Source: Chrysopilus asiliformis
Taxonomy: Eukaryota > Arthropoda > Insecta > Diptera > Rhagionidae
Length of the DNA stretch: 64,000 nucleotides
Reading direction: 5' to 3'
Assembly (NCBI GenBank): GCA_964034945.1
Contig: OZ035963.1
Location: forward strand, 63,393,682 to 63,457,681
Part shown: one piece after another, positions 1 to 9,390 of the stretch
Numbering within the stretch: the stretch's first letter is position 1
Layout of the letters: each line of letters begins with the position of its first letter
The notes under the pieces: generated by a model
Seen by the model: the letters and a program-made list of their open reading frames with translations, nothing else
Told to the model about the DNA's origin: nothing
Databases searched by the model: none
Made by a program: the position numbers and the translations under genes

Positions 1-1293
1 AGGATTTCCCAAAAGATATTCTCAAAATAGTAAGTCTTAAAGATGAGTAAAAGTAATGAAGAAGAAAAAAATTATCTTGTATAAAATGTCCGGTTTTTAT
101 GTAATTTAAACAAGAATATGTAATTAGAACTAATACTAATGTACACAGATAGAAATTACACACGAATTCAAATACTTTCTTAGATACAAACTTTTAAAGT
201 GTTATAAATGGAAAATTTAAATAAAAAAAAACGAGAGATAAATTGAATATAATTGAATAAAATCTCTTAATAGTCCTTAATTGAGAGACACTCTAAGCGT
301 ACATATAAAAAATGTAGAAAAATTAATGAAAAACAAATTTATTAATTAAAAATAACTAGTTTGATTTTAGTGAAAATGTATGAAGAAAAAAAATTAATCA
401 TTCATTAAACTAAAACTTACAAAGTAACGAAAATTCTAATTAATTAAAAGTCATTTCATAAAAATTCTGTTCGGTAGAGGAAAAATCATGTTAATAAGGG
501 CTTTAATTGCTATAAAATTGTATGAAAATTTCCTACTAGCATTTTTTGGTGAATGGCCCGTGTATCTACCACTAAATTATATACATTGCTAGTGGCAGAT
601 ACGTCCCAAACACCAAAAATGCTGAAAAAAATTTTTTTTTCAATATGATACAGAAAATTGAAAATATTTTAAGTATTTTTCATAAATTCTAATTCTTTTT
701 ATCGATAGAAAATTATGGAAATTAAAAAAAGAAAAACTTTACGATAGAGAAAAGAATCAAAATGTAGTGAGAAAAAATATTGTTAAAAAAAAATCTAGCT
801 AGAATGATTATGGAGAGATTGTGTGCAAATTTTAAACAAAAAAAAAAAGAAGAAAATAGGAAAAAATATATATTGAGATGGAGAGTTTTTGGCTGACATT
901 TATAAAAACAATTTTTTTTGTGGAATTTATGAAACATTATAACACTAACAATATGAATTTATTTAAGTACTACAATTTAATGAATATTTTACTAATAAAT
1001 CAATTGAATGATATATATGGAGATAATTTAAAAGTGAAATGGAATAAATATACATCCCACCAATAATATTAAAGGTAAATAATGAAATATTTATAACAAA
1101 AAATCATAATTTCAAATAATATGATAATGAGGAATAATTTGGTTTATTAATGTCAGCTAACAAAAATGTGTAAGAGAATATTAAGAAAATGTTTTTCTAT
1201 AAAATTTCAAATTGGTTCAAAAAGGCTAAAAAATTTTAAATATTATCAAGCCCACTTTTAATGAGCTTTAAAAGGTTATTAAATTATTTCAAT
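1..1293. other. AT-rich intergenic DNA, no gene seen
   Basis: Very AT-rich with long A and T runs. Short reading frames here have no recognisable protein and biased Lys/Asn/Phe content, so I do not call genes. One imperfect hairpin lies at 536-624 and is listed separately. Confidence 0.6.
536..624. repeat. Imperfect hairpin, MITE-like
   Basis: Arms at about 537-574 and 589-623 are inverted copies with a few mismatches (TAGCATTTTTTGGTG pairs with CACCAAAAATGCT; GTATCTACCACTA pairs with TAGTGGCAGATAC). The loop is about 14 nt. No target duplication was recognised and no second copy was seen in the window. Confidence 0.5.
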
Positions 1294-1785
1294 CAGGGTA
1301 TTCACAGTCCTCTTTTAAATTGCGGGTAAATTTACCGCTCGGTAATTCAGTCAAATTTAACAGATTTTTACCGAGACGGTAATTTGGTTCATGTAAAAAT
1401 GAATTACCGGATTCGGTAATTGTATACATGCCTTGAGTCGTGTTTTCCGGCCCGGTTATTCGGTATCAAGAATCAACCGGGAGTGGCGCTAGTAATGTTT
1501 TTAGTTGTCAAATTTTCTCGCTGGTTATCTCATCGGACTGCAAATTTTTTCAATTTTGATAGCCGTTGCCACAATAGAAATTCAAAAGAATACATCAAAC
1601 ATGGATTTAAAGGTATGTGACATATTTTACAATCAAATTCGCAGTTCATGATTTGGTCACGTATCCAATAAAAGCGCTGTTCTCAAATCTGTGCTGTGGG
1701 ATGTTCACAGCAGAATATTTTCAGTCTTTTAATATTACCGAAAATACCGAATACCGAAAATTAAAAGAGGACTGTGAATACCCTG
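1294..1785. mobile_element. MITE with 25-bp perfect terminal inverted repeats
   Basis: The left end starts CAGGGTATTCACAGTCCTCT and the right end is its exact inverse, continuing through TTTTAA. The interior repeats the motif TACCG/CGGTA many times, giving further internal inverted repeats. No transposase is encoded. The target duplication is not clear, so the superfamily is unassigned. Confidence 0.7.
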
Positions 1786-1959
1786 AATATTTTTTTCTCG
1801 GCAAAAATAAATATGAAACAAGCAGTAGAATCTGTTGTTTTCTGTTATTTTAGCGGAATAAAAATTATTAACTATTCAAAAATGTTCAACCCCAACAAAA
1901 ATCTAAACTCAAAACCAAAAGTCGCCAGAGTTATCGAAAACTGGGGCTCGTTTCCTACC

Positions 1960-2184
1960 CCGCTCTCTCTCTCGCTCTTTCTCTCTCTCCCCCTCTCTCT
2001 ATCTCTCTCTTCCTCTCTCTCTTTCTCTCTCTCTCCCTATCTCTATCTCTCTCTCTCCCTCTCTCTTTCTCTCTCTCCCCCTCTCTCTTTCTCTCTCCCC
2101 CCCCTCTCTTTCTCTCTGTTTCTCTTTCTTTCTCTCTGTTTCTCTCTCTTTCTCTCTCTCTCTCTCTGTCCCTCTCTCTCTCTG

Positions 2185-2223
<39 letters not shown>

Positions 2224-2287
2224 ATCTCTTTCTCCCCCTTTCTCTCTCTCTCCCTCCCTCTCTCTCTCTCTTTCTCTCTCTTTCCCC
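1960..2287. repeat. CT-rich microsatellite, about 325 bp
   Basis: Interrupted (CT)n with CCC and TTT variants. It gives long Ser/Leu and Arg/Glu open frames on the two strands; these are low-complexity artefacts and not genes. Confidence 0.95.
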
Positions 2288-2618
2288 CCAAATTAAATTT
2301 TTTTTTCGATTTGGCATGGGGTCATACCATCGAAAATTTGTCGATATTGGCATGGGGTAATACCATCTGTCACTTGCGGCGCATTTTTTATGTACACCTG
2401 ATGCATATGGCGCATTTTCTTAAAGGACTGCAGCGCTTTCGTCCTTAAAAAACACGCCTTTTCCTGTAGTCAAATATCTCCTTTTAGGAGTTTTTTTTTA
2501 CTTATTTTACCATTTTTGTGTTCATTTTAAAACTTCTAAAATACTTCCTTTCAACTATTCGCACACTTTGTGATCTTTTTTAAGTTTCCACAGATGCGAA
2601 ATGGTAAAATCTATTTAA

Positions 2619-2806
2619 CCCTAGACCCGTGTACTATAAAACTTCCATATATTGTGTACTTATGGGCACTCAGATGTAATTCTAATAGAAAATGTATGGC
2701 TTGTTTGTTTAAAAATCATAAAAATGTGGTTTATTCGTTAAACAAGTAAGAAATACAATGGGAAAATATAACCCCTAAAAATCGTTCTGGGCACTCAGGT
2801 CTAGGG
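2619..2806. mobile_element. piggyBac-type MITE (TTAA duplication)
   Basis: A 188-bp element flanked on both sides by TTAA. It starts CCCTAGACC and ends GGTCTAGGG, with a second internal pair of GGGCACTCAG motifs. TTAA duplication plus a terminal CCCTAG is the piggyBac pattern. There is no coding capacity. Confidence 0.75.
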
Positions 2807-3366
2807 TTAAGCTTATGCATTTTTACCCAATGACAAATACGGTAAAATAATTCTCAACTGAGTGAATTTAAAAAAATCCGCTTCTTGAAACTTTTTAAAT
2901 TTTAACAGATTTTTTTTTAATATTAATAATACTTTTTTTTGCTAACTAATCCTTAAATAAATTTCTAAACGATCAGTAGTCATTCTCTTCTAACCTAGTT
3001 TTCTGAATTATAGAACTAAAACAACAGATTCTGCATTTTAAGCATAAAAAAAACTCGCAAAAATTCAGGCGGTACTGTTTTGTATTTTTTTTTATACAAA
3101 AAAAACATGAATAAAATAAAAACCAGTTGCTTCCTTTAAGATTAATATTGAAATTAGTCTAAAAAGTACCGAATTAATCTCAAACTTAAACTTCCCAGAC
3201 AAGTAAACAACTAAAAGTAATTTTTTTCAGACAACCAAATCGCAAAATTCCAAGACAGTTGTCACGACTAATTCGGTTGCACTTACAGTAAAAAAAAATG
3301 CTGTACCAAAGAACGATGCACGATTTTGCCCCCCTAAACTAACTTTTGAATCAGTGTAGTTTTCAG

Positions 3367-3669
3367 TTTGGTACAAGACTTTTTGGAAAGGGCACATTCT
3401 CTAGTTTCATTCATATGTGGCGTCAAGAGCCACCGGATTGCAGAGGGAGGGTGAGGTGTTAACGAAGTTTCTGGTGATTTTTCCAAAATGAAAACTACGC
3501 GGGTTCAAAACTCAGCCCAGGGACACAACTTCCATTTCTGCAATGATTTCTGTGAAAAATCACGAGAAAGTTCGTTAACCCCTCACCATTGCCCTGCAAT
3601 CCTGTGGCTCTTGACGCCACATATGAATGAAACTAGAGACTGTGCCCTTTCCAAAAAGTCCTCAACCAA
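3367..3669. repeat. Foldback element, arms about 110 bp
   Basis: The left arm (about 3367-3474) and right arm (about 3558-3669) are inverted copies with scattered mismatches, sharing for example GACTTTTTGGAAAGGGCACA and CATATGTGGCGTCAAGAGCC. The spacer is about 85 bp. Short open frames across it are by-products. Confidence 0.7.
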
Positions 3670-3812
3670 AATGAAACATACACGGGTTCAAAAGTTAACC
3701 CAGGGGCACGAAAAACGCTATTTCTTGCATGGTTCTTTAGTTTCGTTAATTAAACCAAAGAAGACCGGAATCTTTGGCAAGAGCTAGTGCGGCAGGCCAA
3801 GATCAAAAACTA

Positions 3813-4732
3813 AAGGGTGTTTTTTTTAGACGTGTGGTTTTCAAGAAGAAATAAAACGCATATAATTTAATGTTATGGCCAAGAGTTTAGCTTTATTATA
3901 AAGATAAGGGTTTGCCATTATGTTTTAAAAATGATTTCGGGCAAGTGGCCGCCGCGGCTGGCTCGAATAAATTCCAGTCGCGAGGCCCAATTTTCGACCA
4001 CTTTTTGCAGCAATTGGGGCCGTATGTCAGCAATAACGCGCCGAATATTCTCTTCCAAGGCGTCAATCGTCTCGGGCTTATCTGCGTAGACAAGCGACTT
4101 CACATAACCCCGCAAAAAATAGTCCAGCGGTGTTAAATCGCACGATCTTGGAGGCCACGCCACAGGCCCACGACGCGAGATAATGCGCTCACCAAAAGTT
4201 TCCTTCAATAAATTGATTGCTTCGTTGGCTGTATGGCATGTAGCGCCGTCTTGTTGGAACCAAAGGTCGTCCACATCAACATCGTGCAATTCAGGCACGA
4301 AAAAGTCATTAATCATGGCTCTATAGCGTTCCCCATTAACTGTAACATTATGGCCGGCTTCATTTTTGAAGAAATATGGACCAATGATTCCCTTTGCCCA
4401 TAGAGCACACCAAACAGTGACTTTTTGAGGATGTAACGGCGTCTGAAGAATGGCTTGTGGATTACCATCCCTCCAGATGCGACAATTTTGCTTATTGACG
4501 TACCCATTCAACCAAAAGTGAGCTTCATCACTGAACAAAATTTTCTTTTGAAAATCGGGATCGGTGGCCATCTCGTTTTGGGCCCATTCACCGAACGTGC
4601 GAGGCGCTTGATGGTCGTGCATTACGAAATGGCAAACCAAACTGAGCATAAATCAAGTGACAACTGTCAAAAAGACCAACTCTGAAAACAGTAGTGCCAG
4701 ATTGAAAACCACACGTCTAAAAAAACACCCTT
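3813..4732 (-). mobile_element. Internally deleted Tc1/mariner-superfamily element
   Basis: Flanking TA dinucleotides (3811-3812 and 4733-4734) bound about 32-bp terminal inverted repeats beginning AAGGGTGTTTTTTT and containing AGACGTGTGGTTTTCAA. The total of 920 bp is short for an autonomous copy. The missing part is the transposase N-terminus. Confidence 0.85.
3918..4649 (-). pseudogene. Mariner-like transposase, N-terminally truncated
   Basis: An open frame of 243 aa on the minus strand inside the element at 3813-4732. It carries the catalytic core: FSDEAHF (first Asp), WFQQDGATCH (second Asp) and [11 protein letters not shown] (third Asp). By my count 36 residues separate the second and third Asp, so it is not a classical DD34D mariner. 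The DNA-binding N-terminal region of about 100 residues is missing, so the protein should not bind its ends even if expressed. The frame itself has no stop, which suggests a fairly recent loss. The C-terminus resembles the transposase remnant at 42328-42672. Confidence 0.85.
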
Positions 4733-4820
4733 TAGTTGTAGCGTCGAAGATGGAGAATTAAATTTGGTGCACAAAATTCCTGATATAACACCGAGTTTGG
4801 TCATCCAATTTAGCAAACTA

Positions 4821-5053
4821 CAGTAATCCCTCCAACTGCGCGGTAGATACGTTCCACAAAAAGAGCGCGCAAACCGAAACCGCGCACTGTGAACCCTACT
4901 TTGTATGAAATTTTGGGGTTAGGAACATGTTTTTTTAAACGAAAATTATAAAAAAAAACCGTGCACTGCGAAATTTTTAGCGCGCAGTTCGAAATTTTTG
5001 TATTAAAAACTTAACCGCGCAGTTGCGAAACCGCGCAGCTGGAGGGATTACTG
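4821..5053. mobile_element. pogo/Tigger-like MITE, copy 1
   Basis: A 233-bp element flanked by TA, with ends CAGTAATCCCTCCAACTGCG and its inverse; CGCGCAGTTCG and CGCGCACTGTG motifs lie inside. A second copy with the same ends is at 19005-19234. TIRs starting CAGT with a TA duplication suit the pogo/Tigger group. No coding capacity. Confidence 0.75.
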
Positions 5054-5253
5054 TACTTTAATTAGTAAATTTTACAGGATGGCGCCAAAGTCATCAACTA
5101 AAATGAAAACTCCTAATTTTTCCATACAATTGTTTATGCTAGTGGAAAGCCTAACAAAACCTTTGCAATTTGATAGGAAAAAATAAAAGCTTGCCGCAAA
5201 AATCCCGTTGATTTTAATATTATATCGAAGTTTTATGCTAAATAAAATAAACC

Positions 5254-5428
5254 AGGAGTGGTGTTCCGTAACTTGTTTCAAGCGTTTGTTTCGAGTTAGA
5301 AGAAAAAGTAATATTCGCTGTCTCTGTTTTGACTGAAATAAATGACAGAGAGAAACCGGGATAGCAAATACCACTTTTTCTTCTAACTCGAATCAAACGC
5401 TTGAAACAAATTACGGAATACCACTCCA
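5254..5428. repeat. Hairpin MITE family A, copy 1
   Basis: An almost complete inverted repeat of about 175 bp. Both arms contain GGAGTGGT.TTCCGTAAC, CAAGCGTTTG and GAGTTAGAAGAAAAAGT. Copies 2 and 3 are at 19895-20071 and 47707-47884. No open frame of interest. Confidence 0.8.
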
Positions 5429-6374
5429 GTTGATCCATTTTGCGCCACCCCGTAAAAACTACTCTGTTTTTGACCAGCCCAACTGCATTTAGTTGTGGCA
5501 ACTGTTGTAAAATTTTCTGATTTTTCTCAATGCAGAATTCATAGTAATAATTCTAGTCAACATCTTGAAATAAATAATAAAAAAAAATTAAACAAAAAAT
5601 TAGATTAAGAACAGTTTTATTAAAAATTTAAATAAAATTAAACACAATTTAATTTTGTTTAATTTAAAATAACACCAAAATCATCTCCCCATAAACAAAT
5701 TCGTTACGAATGAAAGATAATTGAGAGAACGTTTCGCAAAAATCTGAAAACCAAAAATTTTAAACGAATTTCAGAAATCTCCTAATAATCCAATTTGTAC
5801 AAAGAAAATAAAACTAAAATTGTCAATTTGTCTTGTAAAATATTTTTAAAAAGCAAGGAAATAAATAAGTCTATTTAAATTTAATTTAACAAAAAAAAAA
5901 ACAATGAAATTGATAAAATTAATTCTTAAAATTTAAGAGAAAAAAAAATCACAATAATAAGAAATTTAAAATGCGTATTTAAGAATTAGGGGTAATTTTT
6001 AAAATCCTATTCCAAAGATATAAATTTATTAAAGGAAATCATCCCTAATTGACTGCCTTCTAAAATTCTTTCCCAAATTTTCCTGTCCCCAAAAGTATTT
6101 TTGTGGTCAACAATTACGAAATTCTGATGAAAATTTAGCCAATTTTGGGGCAAGTCGAAAACCAACCGAAGTTGTGGAATATATTTTATATTAACGAAAG
6201 GCGATGCGTTATTTCTAATGCGATTGGGAAATTTAGGTCTTATTACATCCACAAAAAGTTTTGTTTTTTTTGTGAGAAACAGAAAACATATTTAAGGAGC
6301 AATAAATGCCAGTCGTAAATGTGGTGAAACCAAAATTTGTCCAAGATTGGCTCAAAATGTTAGAGCACGAAATA
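5429..6374. other. AT-rich intergenic DNA, no gene seen
   Basis: AT-rich sequence between two elements. A minus-strand open frame of 81 codons at 6007-6252 has no recognisable domain and no homologous context, so it is not called. Confidence 0.5.
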
Positions 6375-7141
6375 AAGGGTGGTTAAATTTTAAGGGCCGA
6401 TGTTGAATGTGAACCACACCTAAACATCAAGTTTTTTTCTGCATTTCATTTGACATTTCTCAATTTCAGACTAACTCAATTTGAACCATGGAAAGATACA
6501 CAATCGAGCAACACGTTAAAGTTATTCAGGCTTATTATGAAAATGGGCGTTCAAATCAAAATGCATATCGTGCACTTCGTGATTTTTTCGGTCAATTTAA
6601 TCGTCCAAATGTGCGTACAATCGGAAAAATCGTGCAAAAATTTGAGCAAACCGGGTCTGTAGGAGATGTGAAAACACCAGTGCATGCTCGTACAGCTCGT
6701 ACTGCAGAAAATATTGCTGCTGTTCGCGATAGTGTGGCTGAAGAGCCGTCCACCTCAACTCGTCGTCGTGCCCAACAATTGCACCTCCCACGCTCGTCGT
6801 TGATGAACATTATGCATAAAGACTTGCATTTACACGCTTACAAGGTGCAATTGACTCAAGAACTAAAGCCTCTTGACCATTTCAAGCGTCGTCAATGGTC
6901 AGAATGGTGGCAAGAAATGGCAACAGTGGATGATCAATTTTTGAAGAAAATCATCTTCAGTGATGAGGCACATTTTCATAATAAGCCTGAATAACTTTAA
7001 CGCGTTGCTCGATTGTGTATCTTTCCATGGTTCAAATTGAGTTAGTCTGAAATTGAGAAATGTCAAATGAAATGCAGAAAAAAACTTGACGTTTAGGTGT
7101 GGTTCACATTCAACATCGGCCCTTAAAATTTAACCACCCTT
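6375..7141 (+). mobile_element. Foldback derivative of a mariner-like element
   Basis: TA dinucleotides bound a 767-bp element whose terminal inverted repeats are about 170 bp (6375-6546 and 6970-7141), far longer than normal mariner ends. The right arm is an inverted copy of the whole left end, including the start codon and the first 20 or so codons of the transposase. The 3' half of the element is gone. Confidence 0.85.
6488..6994 (+). pseudogene. Mariner-like transposase, N-terminal half
   Basis: A 168-codon frame starting MERYTIEQHVKVIQAYYENG. It has the N-terminal helix-turn-helix DNA-binding region typical of Tc1/mariner transposases (about residues 5-115) and then the start of the catalytic domain up to the first Asp (IFSDEAHF). 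Immediately after this the frame runs into the inverted copy of the 5' end and stops. The second and third catalytic acids are absent, so it cannot transpose; at most it could encode a DNA-binding fragment that recognises the ends. The start is set by the Met after ACC at 6485-6487. Confidence 0.85.
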
Positions 7142-8337
7142 TATTTCGATATTTTCCAATTTTAATGCCACGATCAAAAATTTTTGACGAATTTTGAAAG
7201 TTTTTACAGTGCCAAACACTATTTTGTATTTCAAAATTTTATACCAGTCTATGATTTATTCTCAAAAAAAATTCTTATAATAAAAGGCGTCCACACTTTA
7301 TTAAGCGTTTGAAGTTTCGAAAATTTCCAACAATTATCAAATAACCCACTGGAAAAAATAAATCGCCTAAAATTGTCTCAAAAAGGTCTAAAACGAAAAC
7401 CAAATTAATGACATCGGATTGCAAAATGGCCTAAAACATCTACTATTATCACTATTATTTAATCAAAACACACACACACACACACACACATTCAAAAATT
7501 AACCTATTTATTTCCTTTTTGAAGAAAAGAAATTTATTATACTTTATTATTGTGTATTACTGACATGAGTAAAATTTTTAAAGAATATTGTGAAAAAAAA
7601 ATATATTTGTTATCTAAAATGAAGTATTGTTATTACTATTTATTATCTATTTAAATAATAAAACATTTGATTATTTATATTTATATATTATACACATATA
7701 GAATAAAATAAAAATGAAAATAAGAAAAAAAAAACTACAATTTAAAAAGGAAAAGAGAATCATTACGAAAAAAAAAATAAAATAAAAATAAAAGCGAAAC
7801 AAGAAATCTGTTTTTGAAAATGATATCAAACAGAATTCAAGACAAAATTAAAGAAAAATCTACATAAAGAAGAATGGGAAGCAAAAAAATTATGTTATTT
7901 TTATTATATTTGAAATTTTATTCAAAATTCAGAAAATTAACAGAGATTCAAAAATGAAATGAATTTGAATTTTATGAAAAGATGGAAAAATATAAAATGG
8001 CATACGGAAATAAAGGAAAGGCAAACAGTATTAAAAATCAATTAAGTTGTTTAATTTATTTTTTTTTTTGTGGTGAATTTTCGCACGTTATAAGTTAGCA
8101 AAAAGGGGCCCAGACCAAAACTGTATCTGGCGTGTGGCACATATTGTGGGTAAGTAGAGTCCAACCGATTAACACCTTCAGCCAACATTAAGCCGAAGGT
8201 TTGACCGATTCCGAAGGTGCAAGTGAACTGTCAAATGTCAACGCAATGACGCAATTTTTATCTTTATACAAGAATATATAAGGAAGGTATTAAAATCACT
8301 TCAAAGACCGAAATCATAACGGTGTCCTCGTTGAGTT
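7142..8337. other. Intergenic AT-rich DNA
   Basis: No gene recognised. It contains a (CA)n microsatellite at 7469-7490 and poly-A runs. It may hold introns of the plus-strand gene whose last exons are at 8604-8957, but I could not find further exons. Confidence 0.5.
7469..7490. repeat. (CA)n microsatellite
   Basis: Eleven uninterrupted AC/CA repeats. Confidence 0.95.
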
Positions 8338-8460
8338 AGCACAATTTATTGAGGCGACCGTAGCCGCCCTGGCCAAACCGCGAGAGCTATCGAAAAACGG
8401 ACCGCGGATTCGCGATCAGCGACCCCCCATTACCCTTTACACCAAGTTTCTTACCACTCT
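8338..8460. repeat. Diverged unit of the giant foldback, outer left copy
   Basis: It contains GAGGCGACCGTAGCC, GAGAGCTATCG and GCGATCAGCGACCCCCCATT, then CACCAAGTTTC. These match the core of the palindrome near 10610-10720. In inverted orientation they match 12545-12610, so two diverged copies bracket both the membrane-protein exons and the giant foldback. Confidence 0.6.
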
Positions 8461-8603
8461 ACTTGCCATTCACCCCCCTCCCCCGCCTCCCCAAATACAT
8501 TATACATTATCGCTGGTCCGAAAATAGTCAGTTACAATTTTTTTTAAATTTTAATCTCTTTCATCATCATTAATAAATTTATTGTTTTATTTTTTATTTA
8601 AAG

Positions 8604-8957
8604 GAAAAGGAGGTTCTTCTATTGCCATGGATCGTAATTGCTTGCATCACAATTGGATTGTCGATTTACGTAATTTCCTCGGGGATGTACACCATATTGC
8701 GGGGCCAGGGGGATGGTAGCACAATCGGCTCAGTTCTGATTCATTTAGTGAAAATAGGTAAATATCCTTGAAAAAAAAAACTTCCAATATGGGATTCCAC
8801 AATTTTTTTTAAAGATAATACTTACCTAAAATAACTCAATTTTCTTTTATTTGCAGTTATCTATTTTGTCTTCACTAAGGGTGTTATGTTACTACGCAGA
8901 GAATTGAAAAATCGTCCATATCGCAATCCAAACGTCGTAATGACGAATAAAGTTTAA
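8604..8957 (+). CDS. Last two coding exons of an unidentified multi-pass membrane protein
   Basis: Exon 8604-8757 follows a TTTAAAG acceptor and ends ATAG|GTAAAT. Exon 8857-8957 follows TTTGCAG and ends at TAA (8955-8957). The phases fit (1 nt + 2 nt), giving 84 residues. Two hydrophobic stretches look like membrane helices: LLLPWIVIACITIGLSIYVI and LIHLVKIVIYFVF, separated by a short loop with RGQGDG. The tail is basic and Asn-rich (RRELKNRPYRNPN). AATAAA overlaps the last codons at 8946-8951. I do not recognise the family; small four-helix insect membrane proteins are a possibility. Upstream exons were not found and may lie before this window or between repeats. The giant foldback begins only about 430 bp downstream. 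Confidence 0.65.
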
Positions 8958-9390
8958 TTTAACACACAATAATCTTCATTAGATTAACTCGTATTTACGT
9001 TCACTGATTTTCAAAAAAATTATTATTATCTAAATGAATTGGAGACTTGAATTTTATCGCTATTTAAATTTTATCTGTGAAAATCTATACCTTCTTATTT
9101 GAAATTTGAAAATCGGTTAGTTTTTAAGGACAAATCCACGATTATTGAATACGATATTAATTTTGTAATATGATCTAAAGTATTTTTTACAATAATAAGA
9201 CAAAAAAATAAAAAAATAATAATCTGTTTTTATTCAATCTAAAAAGTTTTTTTTTTTTTTTCGAAAGAAAACACGTCAAAAATTAGGGTTGCGCTTAACT
9301 AGGCCACGCCCGTTTTTCGATTTTCATGAGAAATCGGTTTCTGTGCAGGGGGCGGCCTTTCGGATTGCGCCCGGGGTCAAAAACATTTTT
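8958..9390. other. 3' flank of the membrane-protein gene
   Basis: AT-rich 3' UTR-like sequence up to about 9270, then a GC-richer lead-in to the tandem array (GGGCGGCCTTTCGGATTGCG near 9349). No other gene seen. Confidence 0.5.

Noticed and set aside
1774..2448. 224-codon plus frame and an 82-codon minus frame across the CT microsatellite
   Set aside because: Pure Ser/Leu or Arg/Glu low complexity from (CT)n; no gene.
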